This document shows, piece after piece, positions 50,894 to 58,968 of a stretch of DNA of 64,000 nucleotides. The notes beneath the pieces were generated by a model. That model ran no database searches, was not told where the DNA came from, and worked only from the letters and a program-made list of their open reading frames with translations. The position numbers and the translations under genes are program-made. Position 1 is the stretch's first letter. Every line of letters starts with the position of its first letter. The DNA comes from Phytohabitans maris (GTDB taxonomy: Bacteria; Actinomycetota; Actinomycetes; Mycobacteriales; Micromonosporaceae), in assembly GCF_031085175.1 (NCBI RefSeq), contig NZ_JAVHUY010000007.1, positions 186,001 to 250,000 on the forward strand. The letters are read 5' to 3'.

Positions 50894-50943
50894 CCGCCCG
50901 CCGGGCGGCAAGCACGCTCCACCGCTTGCCGCCCGGCGGGCGG
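50894..50943. repeat. 20-bp perfect inverted repeat (strong hairpin)
   Basis: CCGCCCGCCGGGCGGCAAGC (50894-50913) pairs perfectly with its reverse complement at 50924-50943 around a 10-base loop. The stem is extremely stable and is followed by no T-tract. Could be a terminator isolating the element or part of an origin. Confidence 0.9.
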
Positions 50944-51096
50944 TCTGATTGCCTCTGGCGCGCGGCGGGGAGGCTTCCCGGAGCGCCCGCCGGAGGCACG
51001 GGTTTGAAGCCGGCCGCAGGCCGCCCCCGGCAGGGCCGCCGGAGGCATTGCCTGTGAGTCGACTGCCCGCGCCGTCCGTCGCGAGCTCGGGGATTC

Positions 51097-51240
51097 CGTC
51101 ACGCTCATCGACGGGCTTACGTCACGCCGCCCGCGGCTGATCGTCACGCGGGCCGGGGCACGTCCAGGGCGGTTTCGTCACGCGGTGAGGCGACCACGCC
51201 GGCGGCGTTTCGTCACGTGCCGCCGGCGCCTTCCGTTACG
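51097..51240. repeat. iteron-like CGTCACG direct repeats
   Basis: CGTCACG occurs at 51097, 51120, 51142, 51176 and 51211 and CGTTACG at 51234. Spacings are 23, 22, 34, 35 and 23 bp, so all copies have one orientation and about two or three helical turns between them. This looks like a binding array for a replication, transfer or integrase protein of the element. Confidence 0.65.
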
Positions 51241-51502
51241 GCCGTCCGCCGTCCCGCCGTAGTCGCGTCTTTGTCTCGCAAGCCCAGTTTCGGCCGTCCC
51301 CGGTCGAGGCTGGGCTTTTCGTCGTGTCCGGCCGCAAGGTTCGCGGCGCTGCCGGGGTCGCGCGCCGTCGCCGAAGGCAGAGGCGCGCGATTCCTCGGCT
51401 CGCGCGTGCGGGCCGCTCGCGGCCCGCCTTGAAGACGTATGGAAAGTTCTCACACGCTCCTACGGATAGCCGGTTGCCTGGTGCACAGGTATTGTCACAG
51501 GC

Positions 51503-51745
51503 ATGGCTACAGCGAATGTCACGGTCTCGCTCGATCCGGCGGTTGTCGACATGGCGCGGGAGCAGGCGCGGTCTGCCGGTATCAGCATGTCGGCGTGGGT
51601 GGCGCGGACGATCCGGTCCGCGACGATCGCGGAGGCGGCTCGCCGGTACGAGCAGTTCGACCGCGACGCGGCGGACGTGGACGCGATGGCCGCGTGGGAT
51701 GAGGCGCACGGACGTGGCCGGCGCCTGGCTGGCGCCGAGTGGTAA
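51503..51745 (+). CDS. putative antitoxin (ribbon-helix-helix type)
   Basis: An 80-residue protein. MATANVTVSLDPAVVDMAREQARSAGISMSAWVARTIRSAT fits a beta-strand plus two helices of ribbon-helix-helix DNA-binding antitoxins. The acidic C-terminal helix (FDRDAADVDAMAAWDEAHG) would wrap the toxin. The downstream MazF-like gene starts inside its last codons (7-base overlap), the standard toxin-antitoxin order. Confidence 0.75.
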   Translation: MATANVTVSLDPAVVDMAREQARSAGISMSAWVARTIRSATIAEAARRYEQFDRDAADVDAMAAWDEAHGRGRRLAGAEW

Positions 51746-52035
51746 GGCAGGGCGAGGTCTACGACTACGAAGTGGCCGGCCGCCGGTACCGGGTCCTGGT
51801 GGTCAGTGCGGATGCGCACAACGAGGTCCGTATGCCGTGGGTAGTCCCGATCCGCCATGGCGTGATGGACGCTCCGCCGTACCTGGTGGCACTGGTCGAC
51901 GCGGACCCCTTGGGCGGATCGGCCGACGTTGACCGCTTGGACCGCGCACCGATAGGTGGCGAGCCGATTGGCATGGTTACCGGCGCGACGATGCAACGCG
52001 TACGCGAAGCGCTGTATACACTCTTCGCCTCTTAG
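51739..52035 (+). CDS. MazF/PemK-like toxin
   Basis: A 98-residue protein beginning VRQGEVYDYEVAGRRYRVLVVSADAHN, with the R-GEV and R-VLVVS strands of the MazF/CcdB fold, and ending GEPIGMVTGATMQRVREALYTLF. MazF proteins cut RNA. The catalytic Arg/Thr positions are not clearly placed, so activity is uncertain. The start is GTG 51739 within the antitoxin gene. Stabilises the element if active. Confidence 0.65.
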   Translation: MVRQGEVYDYEVAGRRYRVLVVSADAHNEVRMPWVVPIRHGVMDAPPYLVALVDADPLGGSADVDRLDRAPIGGEPIGMVTGATMQRVREALYTLFAS

Positions 52036-52050
52036 ACGGTCGTGCCTCGC

Positions 52051-52458
52051 TCAGGCGCGCCAGGGCGAGCGTCGCGCCAACAATTCTGGGAATGTGGTTT
52101 GTAGGACACAAAACTCGTTGCCCCACGGGTCGCGGAGTACCCAGAAGTCGAAACCTCGTTCAGTCTGGTGATCCCAGCGAGCAGCGCCTAATGCCTCAAG
52201 TCGTTTGACCTCGGCTTCGACATCGTCAGTCTCGATGTCAAGGTGCATGCGTTCCTTGGCTGCCTTAGGGTCGTCGGTCCGCTGAAGAAGTATCCTAATG
52301 TCGGAGTCAGGTAGCCGTAACCGGCGGTAGACCTGCCGACTCGGCTCACCGATCGGCTCCTCAGCAGCATCGAGAGCACTTTTCCAGAATGCTACGGCCT
52401 GGTCAAGGTCATCGCAGTCGATGACGAAGTGGCAAAGCCGGCTACGATGATTTGTCAC
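52051..52458 (-). CDS. VOC-family (glyoxalase/bleomycin-resistance-like) protein
   Basis: A 135-residue single-unit VOC protein. RLCHFVIDCDDLDQAVAFWKSALDA, MHLDIETDDVEAEVKRLEALGA and WVLRDPWGNEFCVLQ are the two beta-alpha-beta-beta-beta modules. It probably binds a small molecule as a dimer. GTG 52458 abuts the cutA stop, so the two share a transcript in the XRE-cutA-VOC operon. Cargo of the element. Confidence 0.82.
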   Translation of the reverse strand: MTNHRSRLCHFVIDCDDLDQAVAFWKSALDAAEEPIGEPSRQVYRRLRLPDSDIRILLQRTDDPKAAKERMHLDIETDDVEAEVKRLEALGAARWDHQTERGFDFWVLRDPWGNEFCVLQTTFPELLARRSPWRA

Positions 52459-52809
52459 TTAGTTCTCCGTGGCCGTGGTGCCGGTCACCGGGCGGGTTTC
52501 CTCAAGAATCCACTGACGATAGGCGGGGTTAGCGGCAGTAATCGGCAGCGCGACGACACACGGCACTTCGTACGGGTGCAGTTCGTTCGTACGATTAATG
52601 ATCGTGGCCACCAGGGCGGTTCGGGTGTGCAGGGCAGCATGCGCTTCGGTGCGATCCTCGATGGAGCCTTGCCATCGGTAGATGGACCGAATCTCGGCAA
52701 GGTTGTGACCAGAGGCGCAGAGTCGTTCATTTACTAGGGTGTGCACGAAGTCAGCGAGCCACGATGAGTTCGGCGCCGTGATGATTACCTGGCAGATATC
52801 GTCGGTCAT
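52459..52809 (-). CDS. cutA: CutA-like divalent-cation tolerance protein
   Basis: A 116-residue protein matching CutA: ICQVIITAPNSSWLADFVHTLVNERLCASGHNLAEIRSIYRW, EDRTEAHAALHTRTALVATIINRTNELHPYEVPCVVALPI and YRQWILEET. CutA forms trimers resembling PII; its role is debated. The ATG overlaps the stop of the XRE gene. Unusual as cargo of an integrative element. Confidence 0.85.
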   Translation of the reverse strand: MTDDICQVIITAPNSSWLADFVHTLVNERLCASGHNLAEIRSIYRWQGSIEDRTEAHAALHTRTALVATIINRTNELHPYEVPCVVALPITAANPAYRQWILEETRPVTGTTATEN

Positions 52810-53414
52810 GTCGGTTCGCCTCGTTCTTTCAATCCTGCGATTAGCTCAGTTGCTTCGTCTCCACTGTGAGCCATGGCTGCCCACCCGGTGATGATCTTTC
52901 CGTCGTAACTAAGACCGACCCAGCGTCCCGACATCTTCTGCCCGTGCGGGTGTAGGACGAAGTACATGGTCCCCTTCGAGCGCGTACCACCATCGAGGGC
53001 GGCGTACCAGCCCATCAGGATTTCGTTATCCCATAGCCGGAGTTCGCCCCGCCAGTGATAGCCGCCTTCTTCTACCGTGATTCCCCTGGTAATGGTCTCG
53101 ACACTAATCAGCTCGCCCTGTTGACGGAATTGGACCTCTTGGAGGGTGATGACCTCCTTACGGTCCTTGAACGTCTGCCAACTTGCCCACCACTCGCCCG
53201 TGAGATCGACCTGGTGGCTAGGGATTCCGGCGAGTTCTCCCACAGAGATCTTCAAAGCGTCGGCTATCGCAACCGCTACCGACAGGACGGGTTGTTGTTC
53301 GCCGGCCTCGTATCGCCGGATTTGACGCTTGTCGACTCCGACAGCGCCCGCGAGGTCAGCCTGCGACATACCCAGCTCGGTGCGTCGCCGCCGCAGGACT
53401 TCGGCCATCTCCAC
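52806..53414 (-). CDS. XRE-family repressor of the integrative element
   Basis: A 202-residue protein. The helix-turn-helix is EVLRRRRTELGMSQADLAGAVGVDKRQIRRYEAGEQQPVLSVAVAIADAL. A C-terminal sensor-like domain follows (VDLTGEWWASWQTFKDRKEVITLQEVQFRQQG, MSGRWVGLSYDGKIITGWAAMAHS), found in other actinobacterial XRE proteins. GTG 53414 or ATG 53408 can start it. Four GTCCC/GGGAC boxes upstream (53441-53549) are the likely operators. It should repress the divergent early operon that leads to RepSA. Confidence 0.82.
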   Translation of the reverse strand: MEMAEVLRRRRTELGMSQADLAGAVGVDKRQIRRYEAGEQQPVLSVAVAIADALKISVGELAGIPSHQVDLTGEWWASWQTFKDRKEVITLQEVQFRQQGELISVETITRGITVEEGGYHWRGELRLWDNEILMGWYAALDGGTRSKGTMYFVLHPHGQKMSGRWVGLSYDGKIITGWAAMAHSGDEATELIAGLKERGEPT

Positions 53415-53440
53415 GTGCTACATCCTTCCCGGACTTACTG

Positions 53441-53549
53441 GTCCCTGTCAGTAGGACTGCCTGGTCCGCAAGGGGACTGATGAGACCTTGACAGTGGGAC
53501 CAACTCGTCCCATAGTAGTGAGAGGACGGATCAGTCCCATCAGTGGGAC
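53441..53549. promoter_or_regulatory. GTCCC/GGGAC operator boxes of the element repressor
   Basis: Boxes are GTCCCTGTCAGTAGGAC (53441-53457), GGTCCGCAAGGGGACTG (53463-53479), TGGGACCAACTCGTCCCA (53495-53512) and GTCCCATCAGTGGGAC (53534-53549). All have GTCC and GGAC arms in palindromic order. They fill the gap between the XRE gene and the first small gene of the rightward operon. Confidence 0.7.
53488..53516 (+). promoter_or_regulatory. early promoter of the element with operator in the spacer
   Basis: TTGACA (53488-53493) is followed after 17 bases by CATAGT (53511-53516). The palindromic box at 53495-53512 fills the spacer, so bound repressor would exclude RNA polymerase. It points to the operon starting at 53666. 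Confidence 0.6.
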
Positions 53550-53665
53550 CTAAAGATCCGCACGGCGGGCGGCCCACGGTGGGCACGCTCGCGAAAAGAA
53601 GGCCCCGACGGGGTGGAGCCCGTCGAGGCCGTGCATCGATCCGCCCTAGCGAAGGGAGTCAGTCA

Positions 53666-53887
53666 ATGCTGTCCCAAGGTACCTCTTCGAAGTCCCGTGT
53701 CCGTGTCGGAGCGGGTGATGGCCCGGTCGCGTCGCGCTGTGCCTGGTGCGGCCGTCCGGCCTGCCAGTGGTGTTCGGCTCGCGCTGTCTGCGCGAACGTG
53801 CCGGCGTGCCGCTGCGCGAACTGCGTGCAGGCTGACACCGGGTACGTGACGGTGTCCGCCGATGGTCGGCTGGCGGTGGCGGCATGA
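53666..53887 (+). CDS. small Cys-rich putative zinc-binding protein
   Basis: A 73-residue protein with eight cysteines in CAWCGRPACQWCSARAVC and ANVPACRCANC, likely a zinc-ribbon-like fold. The ATG follows GAAGGGAG and the stop overlaps the next gene by four bases. First gene of the rightward operon. Function unknown; no family recognised. Confidence 0.65.
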   Translation: MLSQGTSSKSRVRVGAGDGPVASRCAWCGRPACQWCSARAVCANVPACRCANCVQADTGYVTVSADGRLAVAA

Positions 53888-54165
53888 CCGAGCTGCGTCG
53901 GCTTCGGCTGTCTCGTGGGTGGGACCCGGTCCAGTTGATCGGCCGGATGAAGATCCTGGCCGCTGGCGACGGTACCGTCCTGCCTCCGGTGTATCTGCTG
54001 GTGCGGCTGCTTTTCCTGTGGGAGAACCACCGCGCGCCGATGCCCTCCTACTACGTGGGTCTTCTCGACCGCGTGTATGGCGGCCAGCTCATGACGCTGC
54101 CTACCCCTGCCCCGGTTCGCCGGGACAGCGGCCGGCGGGGTCTGACTGGGGCGGTGGCGGCATGA
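53884..54165 (+). CDS. small helical DNA-binding-like protein (WEN family, copy 1)
   Basis: A 93-residue protein. The pattern LRRLRLSRGWDPVQLIGRMKIL, then LLFLWENHRAPMPSYYVGLLDRVYG, resembles a lambda-repressor-like fold whose last helices carry W-E-N and VYG. The same signature occurs in the next two genes. Coupled on both sides by ATGA overlaps. Probably a regulator or replication accessory; function unknown. Confidence 0.65.
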   Translation: MTELRRLRLSRGWDPVQLIGRMKILAAGDGTVLPPVYLLVRLLFLWENHRAPMPSYYVGLLDRVYGGQLMTLPTPAPVRRDSGRRGLTGAVAA

Positions 54166-54590
54166 CCGTCGCTGTTGTGCCGATCGCTGACCTGTCGGCC
54201 CGCGTGGGTGCCGACTCGCGTTTCGCGTCCGCGTTCGCTGTCCTTCGGGACGTGGCGACCTCGGACCAGGCGCCCAACGAGACGACCGCACGCCTGGCGT
54301 CGGTCCTGCTCGATGTCCTGTCGGTCCTGGTGACCGACCCGGCTACTACCCCGGCCACCGGCTACGACTGGCGCACGTTGCGGCAGCGTCGCGGCTGGAC
54401 GCAGGCACAGATGTTCCGCCACCTGACCCGGGTCGCTGAGGACCTGGGCGAGCGGCTGCCCTCGTGGGCGTCGTTCAAGCGGAACCTGTCCCGCTGGGAG
54501 AACGGCACGGTCCGGCCGTCGCCGTACTATCAGCGGCTGCTCCTACCGCTGTTCGGCTTGGCCGACAGCACGACCGGCGGTGCGGCATGA
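54162..54590 (+). CDS. XRE-like protein (WEN family, copy 2)
   Basis: A 142-residue protein. A variable N-terminus (ARLASVLLDVLSVLVTD) precedes DWRTLRQRRGWTQAQMFRHL and SFKRNLSRWENGTVRPSPYYQRLLLPLFGLAD. This is the XRE helix-turn-helix with the W-E-N-G signature shared with its neighbours. Overlaps both flanking genes by four bases. Confidence 0.7.
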   Translation: MTVAVVPIADLSARVGADSRFASAFAVLRDVATSDQAPNETTARLASVLLDVLSVLVTDPATTPATGYDWRTLRQRRGWTQAQMFRHLTRVAEDLGERLPSWASFKRNLSRWENGTVRPSPYYQRLLLPLFGLADSTTGGAA

Positions 54591-54991
54591 CCGTTACCGC
54601 CGACACCGCGACCGTCACCCGGCATGGGTGGGCGGCGCGGGATGACCGCCCGGAGCACTTCCCGGGTGTGGCGCACGTGTGGAAGCGTCGCCGGCTGTCC
54701 GCCGGGTTGAAGCAGGCCACCGTGATCCGCCGGATGACCGAGCTGGCTACCCGTCAGGGTGTCAGCATCGCCGCGCCGACCTCCCTGAAGACGATGTTGT
54801 CCAAGTGGGAGAACGGCGCCAAGATGAGCCCTCTCTACGAGGAGCTGCTGTGCCTGGTCTACGGCGTCCGCCGTGCCGAGCACGTGAACCATCGTCCTGC
54901 CCGCTACCGCAACTCCGCCATCTATGACCGTCTGCTCCCCACCCGTACGGGTGTGGGGGCTGTCCGGCTGACCCAGCCTGGGCTGCGGTGA
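54587..54991 (+). CDS. XRE-like protein (WEN family, copy 3)
   Basis: A 134-residue protein with VWKRRRLSAGLKQATVIRRM, SLKTMLSKWENGAKMSPLYEELLCLVYGV and a basic C-terminal tail. The helix-turn-helix and WENG-S-YxxLLxxVYG pattern match copies 1 and 2. Last of three tandem paralogues. Confidence 0.7.
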   Translation: MTVTADTATVTRHGWAARDDRPEHFPGVAHVWKRRRLSAGLKQATVIRRMTELATRQGVSIAAPTSLKTMLSKWENGAKMSPLYEELLCLVYGVRRAEHVNHRPARYRNSAIYDRLLPTRTGVGAVRLTQPGLR

Positions 54992-54995
54992 CCTG

Positions 54996-55415
54996 ATGGC
55001 CTATCGAGCTGCCGTCGCCGGCCAGACCAGCCCTACGCACACCATCGTCTCGTACCGCCCGGCCACGCCGCCGGCGGCCGCCGACCTGGCGGCGCCGTGC
55101 CGGCCGTACGCCGGGCCGCCCGCGGTGAGGTGTCTGGCCCGTCCCGCCACCGACTTTCCTGTCATCGAGCCGGACCTGGCACAGCACACCACCACCGACG
55201 TGCCGCCCGCCGCTACGCGCTCGGCGCGTCGCTCTGCCCGCGTCGGAGAGCTGCCCGCATCGCGTGTGCCGACCGGTACCGGGCCGCTGGCGCCCGCGCT
55301 CGGCGTCGGTCTTGACCAGGCTGCGCGAGGCTTCGCCTCGGTGTACGTCGTCGGCCGCTCGATCGTCCCTGCCCACTACGCCGGTACTCGAAGCCTCCTG
55401 AGTTGGTTTCGATGA
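54996..55415 (+). CDS. hypothetical Ala/Pro-rich protein
   Basis: A 139-residue low-complexity protein with no recognised domain. It is kept because its ATG follows the previous stop by four bases and its stop overlaps the RepSA start (ATGA at 55412-55415), which implies coupled translation. Confidence 0.45.
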   Translation: MAYRAAVAGQTSPTHTIVSYRPATPPAAADLAAPCRPYAGPPAVRCLARPATDFPVIEPDLAQHTTTDVPPAATRSARRSARVGELPASRVPTGTGPLAPALGVGLDQAARGFASVYVVGRSIVPAHYAGTRSLLSWFR

Positions 55416-57172
55416 CCGTCTCGACGCTCAGCGCTGTACCCGAAGCTATCGCTTCGGGTACGGCCCCGTACGCCGAGCCGGACCTTGCCCTGCGTCTGGA
55501 GTGGCTGTCCCGCTCCACCGACGTACGCCGCCAGGCGGTCGCTCGGGCGGCCCGTCCCGACTTCGAAGCCTGGTTGTCGCACGTCCAACCTGCCTCCGCA
55601 TGCATGCGGCCGATCCGGCTTGCCGGCACCAGCCTCACCCTTGAAGCGGGTACCGGGCGCGTATTGGCCACTGTGGACACTGCCGGCCTGCCGGATGGGG
55701 TGATTTACAAGGCTTGTGGCAACCGTCGAGCGTCGGCGTGTCCGGCCTGCGCCGACCGTTACCGGCGTGACGCGTACCAGGTGATCCGGGCCGGCCTGGT
55801 CGGCGGCAAGGGTGTGCCGGAACATGTGGCCAGCCATCCGGCCCTGTTCGTCACCCTGACCGCACCCTCATTCGGACCGGTACACACCCGCTACGTCAAG
55901 CGGCACACCTGCGAGAGTCGGCGTCGCTGCGACTGCCGCGCCGAACCCTGCCATCCCCGCCGCGACGCGACCGTCTGCCCACACGGGATACCCCTGGTGT
56001 GTTACGCCCGGCACGAAGACGGTGACCGGCGGCCGGGTACCCCGCTGTGTGTCGACTGCTACGACCACGACGCCCAGGTGGTCTGGAACATCGAGGTCGG
56101 CGAGCTGTGGCGCCGGACCACCGAACACCTCCGTAAGCGGCTTCGCCGACTGGCCAAACAGCACGGCATCAACCCGGATCGGGTCAGGCTGTCGCTGGGC
56201 AAGGCCGCCGAGATGCAACGCCGCGCCGTGGTCCACTTGCACGCCATCATCCGCCTCGACGGCGCCGACCCGGACGACGCCACGGCCATCCTGCGGCCTC
56301 CTGCGCGGATCGACGCCCCGGACCTGGTCGACCTGGTCGAGCACGCCGCGTCCGCGGTCGCGTTCACCACCAAGCCGCACCCGGCTCACCCTGCCGGTTG
56401 GCGTATCGGCTGGGGCGTCCAGGTGGACGCCCGTGTTATCACCGTTGCGGCGGACGGTGAGGTCACTGATGGCATGGTCGCCGCCTACCTGGCCAAGTAC
56501 GCCACCAAATCCACCGAGGTCACCGGGCACGTCTCGGCCCGCCTCACCGACCAAACCGTCGATGACTTCGCCGACCCGGACGGCACCCACACCGAACGAC
56601 TGATCGACGCCTGCTGGCGGCTCGGCGGTACACGCTGGCCGCTGCAAGGGCCGGTCTGTCCTCGCGCGTGCCGGCACCGTAGCTGCGCTCTGATCGCCGG
56701 TGCACCGGCCTGGCGGCCCACCCTTAGCGGCCCGGTCTGTCCCCGCCAGTGCCTGCACCGCAGTTGCGCCGAAATCCGGGTCGCCACCAGCGACCCGGCT
56801 AAGCCGTGGCGGCGGCTGCGCCGCTGGGCGCACATGCTCGGCTTCGGCGGCCACTTCCTCACCAAGTCCCGCACCTACAGCGTGACCTTCACGGCCCTGC
56901 GCCACCAACGGATCGTCTACCGCCGCACCGAAAACGGCGCACTCCACGGCATCGAACCCATTGAAAACCTCCTGCCGCAGATGCCGACCGGCACGCGACC
57001 GGAAACCGACCTACGCGACACCGAGCCAACCACCCTGGTCGTCAACTTCCTCGAATTCGTCGGCGCCGGATGGCACACCACCGCAGACGCCCTACTCGCC
57101 AACACATCCGCCGCGATGGCCCGTGAACACCAGCGGATCGCGCGCGAGTACCTGGCCATCACGGCAGCGTGA
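55412..57172 (+). CDS. RepSA-type HUH replication initiator
   Basis: A 586-residue protein matching pSAM2 RepSA and AICE initiators. An N-terminal Cys cluster (ACGNRRASACPACADRYRRDAY) is followed by the HUH motif VVHLHAIIRLDG (His275-Leu-His277) and the catalytic tyrosine motif YLAKYATK (Tyr359/Tyr363). It starts rolling-circle replication of the excised element. A Cys-rich module GPVCPRxCxHRSCAxI is duplicated at residues 413 and 440. Start ATG 55412 by overlap with the preceding gene. Confidence 0.92.
   Translation: MTVSTLSAVPEAIASGTAPYAEPDLALRLEWLSRSTDVRRQAVARAARPDFEAWLSHVQPASACMRPIRLAGTSLTLEAGTGRVLATVDTAGLPDGVIYKACGNRRASACPACADRYRRDAYQVIRAGLVGGKGVPEHVASHPALFVTLTAPSFGPVHTRYVKRHTCESRRRCDCRAEPCHPRRDATVCPHGIPLVCYARHEDGDRRPGTPLCVDCYDHDAQVVWNIEVGELWRRTTEHLRKRLRRLAKQHGINPDRVRLSLGKAAEMQRRAVVHLHAIIRLDGADPDDATAILRPPARIDAPDLVDLVEHAASAVAFTTKPHPAHPAGWRIGWGVQVDARVITVAADGEVTDGMVAAYLAKYATKSTEVTGHVSARLTDQTVDDFADPDGTHTERLIDACWRLGGTRWPLQGPVCPRACRHRSCALIAGAPAWRPTLSGPVCPRQCLHRSCAEIRVATSDPAKPWRRLRRWAHMLGFGGHFLTKSRTYSVTFTALRHQRIVYRRTENGALHGIEPIENLLPQMPTGTRPETDLRDTEPTTLVVNFLEFVGAGWHTTADALLANTSAAMAREHQRIAREYLAITAA
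56648..56776 (+). repeat. internal duplication of a Cys module in RepSA
   Basis: Copies at 56648-56695 and 56729-56776 are 81 bp apart and encode GPVCPRACRHRSCALI and GPVCPRQCLHRSCAEI. Synonymous positions differ, so the duplication is not recent. The cysteines and His could bind zinc. Confidence 0.7.
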
Positions 57173-57317
57173 CGCGCGATTTGCCGTCAAGCCCACCTTG
57201 ACACCGTTCCTTGAGAACTACATAGCGACTACACCGGGATGCCGGTGTCCGTTCCGACGTCTCTGCGGCCCAACGTCTGTCCACATCGCAGTGTCTATAT
57301 AGGAAGGACCCAATACC

Positions 57318-57524
57318 GTGCCCCACCGTCCCCGTCCGCTGATCGCGGTTCGCCTCATTGGCCCAACCGACGTCGTTACCGCTCAGCGGGCTCAACTGAT
57401 TGATCACTTCGCTCGAACCTTCGGCGATCGCGCGGTTTGCCGGACGAGTACCCGTCCGGCCAGCTACGCCAATGAGATCCGTCTGTACATCACTGTCAGT
57501 GAAAAGGAGGTGCGTGATGGTTGA
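57318..57524 (+). CDS. small conserved-position protein upstream of xis
   Basis: A 68-residue protein (PLIAVRLIGPTDVVTAQRAQLIDHF, then ANEIRLYITVSEKEVRDG) with a strand-helix-strand look. The GTG follows AGGAAGGA and the stop overlaps the start of xis. Function unknown; position suggests a role in excision or its control. Confidence 0.6.
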   Translation: MPHRPRPLIAVRLIGPTDVVTAQRAQLIDHFARTFGDRAVCRTSTRPASYANEIRLYITVSEKEVRDG

Positions 57525-57741
57525 GCGTTATCTGTCAGTGCCCGAGGTTGCTGAGCGGCTGGGCACCAAGGAACGGTTCGCCCGGCGGCTGATCGAGGAA
57601 CGCCGGATCGAGTTCAAGCGCTTCGGCCGGCATGTCCGGGTCGCGGAGAGTGTGCTCCTGGCCTACATCGACTCGTGCACCGTGTCGACGGTCCGGCGTG
57701 CACCGACCCGCCAGCCTCGTCGGCTGCGTCGGGTGGCCTGA
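57517..57741 (+). CDS. xis: excisionase-like winged-helix protein
   Basis: A 74-residue protein: YLSVPEVAERLGTKERFARR, then LIEERRIEFKRFGRHVRVAESVLLAYID. This is the MerR-like winged helix of DNA-binding excisionases (HTH_17). The ATG follows AAAGGAGG. Its stop shares a base with the integrase start, the normal xis-int order of AICEs. Confidence 0.88.
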   Translation: MVERYLSVPEVAERLGTKERFARRLIEERRIEFKRFGRHVRVAESVLLAYIDSCTVSTVRRAPTRQPRRLRRVA

Positions 57742-58916
57742 TGGGCGGCAACAGCAAGGGCCGTAAGCGGCGGTTCGGCAGCGTCCGGCAGATGCGGTCC
57801 GGTCGCTGGCAAGCTCGGTACACCGGGCTCGATGGGCTTACCCGGACCGCGCCGGACACGTTCGACGCGAAGCGGGCCGCTGAGCAGTGGCTGGTGGAGG
57901 TCGAGGCGGAGATGCTGCGCGGCGACTGGGTAGACCCGGACGCCGGCAAGGTGCTACTGACGGACTACGCCGACCGCTGGGTGCGCGAGCGTGATCTGAA
58001 GCCGCGCACCCGGGAGGAGTACGCCCGCCTCCTGCGGCTGCACGTGCGCCCGTACCTCGATGGGCTGTCACTGGCCGAGGTCACCCCGCAGCGCGTCCGG
58101 ACGTGGCGCTCAGCCCTGCTGGCGGCCGGCATCGGCCGGTCGACCGTCGCCAAGACGTACCGGGTGCTGCATGCGATCTTCGCCACGGGCGTTGACGATG
58201 ATCTGATCCGGCGCAATCCCTGCCGGATCAAGGGCGCCGGACAGGACGACGCCGACGAGCGGCCGATGGCCACCCTCGATCAGGTCTTCGCGATCGCGGA
58301 GGCGATCCAACGCCGGTACCGGCTCCTGGTGTTGCTGGCCACGTTTGCGCAACTGCGCTTCGGCGAGCTGGTGGCACTGCGTCGGCGAGGCATCGACCTG
58401 GCCAAGATGGAGCTGCGCGTCCGCCAGGCGACGGCCGAGCTAGAGGACGGCACGCAGCTTGACGACGATCCGAAGTCGCAGGCAGGCAAACGGCCGATCG
58501 CACTACCTCACGGCTTGCGCGCGGACATCGAGATCCACCTGAGCCGCTACGCGCAGCCCGGGCCGGACGGGCGGCTGTTCGTCGGCCCGCAGGGCGGCGT
58601 TCCCCGGCGGCGCAACTTCAACCGGGTCTGGCACAAGGCGCTCCGCGACGCTGGCATCCCAGCGGACATGGATCTTCACCTGCACGACCTGCGGCACACC
58701 GGAAGCACCTGGTCGGCGCAGAGCGGCGCGACCCTGCGCGAGGTGATGAAGCGGATCGGCCACTCCAGTACCCGGGCCGCGATGATCTATCAGCACGCCA
58801 CCCGGGACCGGGACCGCGCGATCGCGACGGCGCTCGACGCGCTGATCGAGGAATCCCGACAGAAGATCGAAAACGCGTCTGGCACAGATCTGGCACGTGA
58901 GGCCGAGAGTGCCTGA
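57741..58916 (+). CDS. int: tyrosine-recombinase integrase
   Basis: A 391-residue site-specific recombinase. An N-terminal arm-binding region precedes the SAM-like core domain (LLTDYADRWVRERDLKPRTREEY). The catalytic domain has Arg in FAQLRFGELVAL, His-x-x-Arg in LHLHDLRHTGSTW, and IGHSSTRAAMIYQHATRDRD with the nucleophile Tyr. It ends 52 bp from the att repeat in tRNA-Ala, which it should use as core site. Confidence 0.95.
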   Translation: MGGNSKGRKRRFGSVRQMRSGRWQARYTGLDGLTRTAPDTFDAKRAAEQWLVEVEAEMLRGDWVDPDAGKVLLTDYADRWVRERDLKPRTREEYARLLRLHVRPYLDGLSLAEVTPQRVRTWRSALLAAGIGRSTVAKTYRVLHAIFATGVDDDLIRRNPCRIKGAGQDDADERPMATLDQVFAIAEAIQRRYRLLVLLATFAQLRFGELVALRRRGIDLAKMELRVRQATAELEDGTQLDDDPKSQAGKRPIALPHGLRADIEIHLSRYAQPGPDGRLFVGPQGGVPRRRNFNRVWHKALRDAGIPADMDLHLHDLRHTGSTWSAQSGATLREVMKRIGHSSTRAAMIYQHATRDRDRAIATALDALIEESRQKIENASGTDLAREAESA

Positions 58917-58968
58917 TGGTCGTCTATCCGCCGGTTCGTCGGATCATGCCGCTGAGCTGGGTCAACGG

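Larger units (their letters stand above)
50617..51502. other. non-coding left end of the integrative element
   Basis: No convincing gene is seen in 886 bases; the open frames here are GC-rich and lack ribosome sites or family motifs. It holds a 20-bp perfect inverted repeat (50894-50943) and six CGTCACG-type repeats (51097-51240). This is the most likely place for an origin of replication, transfer locus or integrase accessory sites. Confidence 0.6.

Noticed and set aside
50573-50948. Small open frames in the left end of the integrative element
   Set aside because: They run through the tRNA fragment and the hairpin, lack ribosome sites, and have no recognisable protein pattern.
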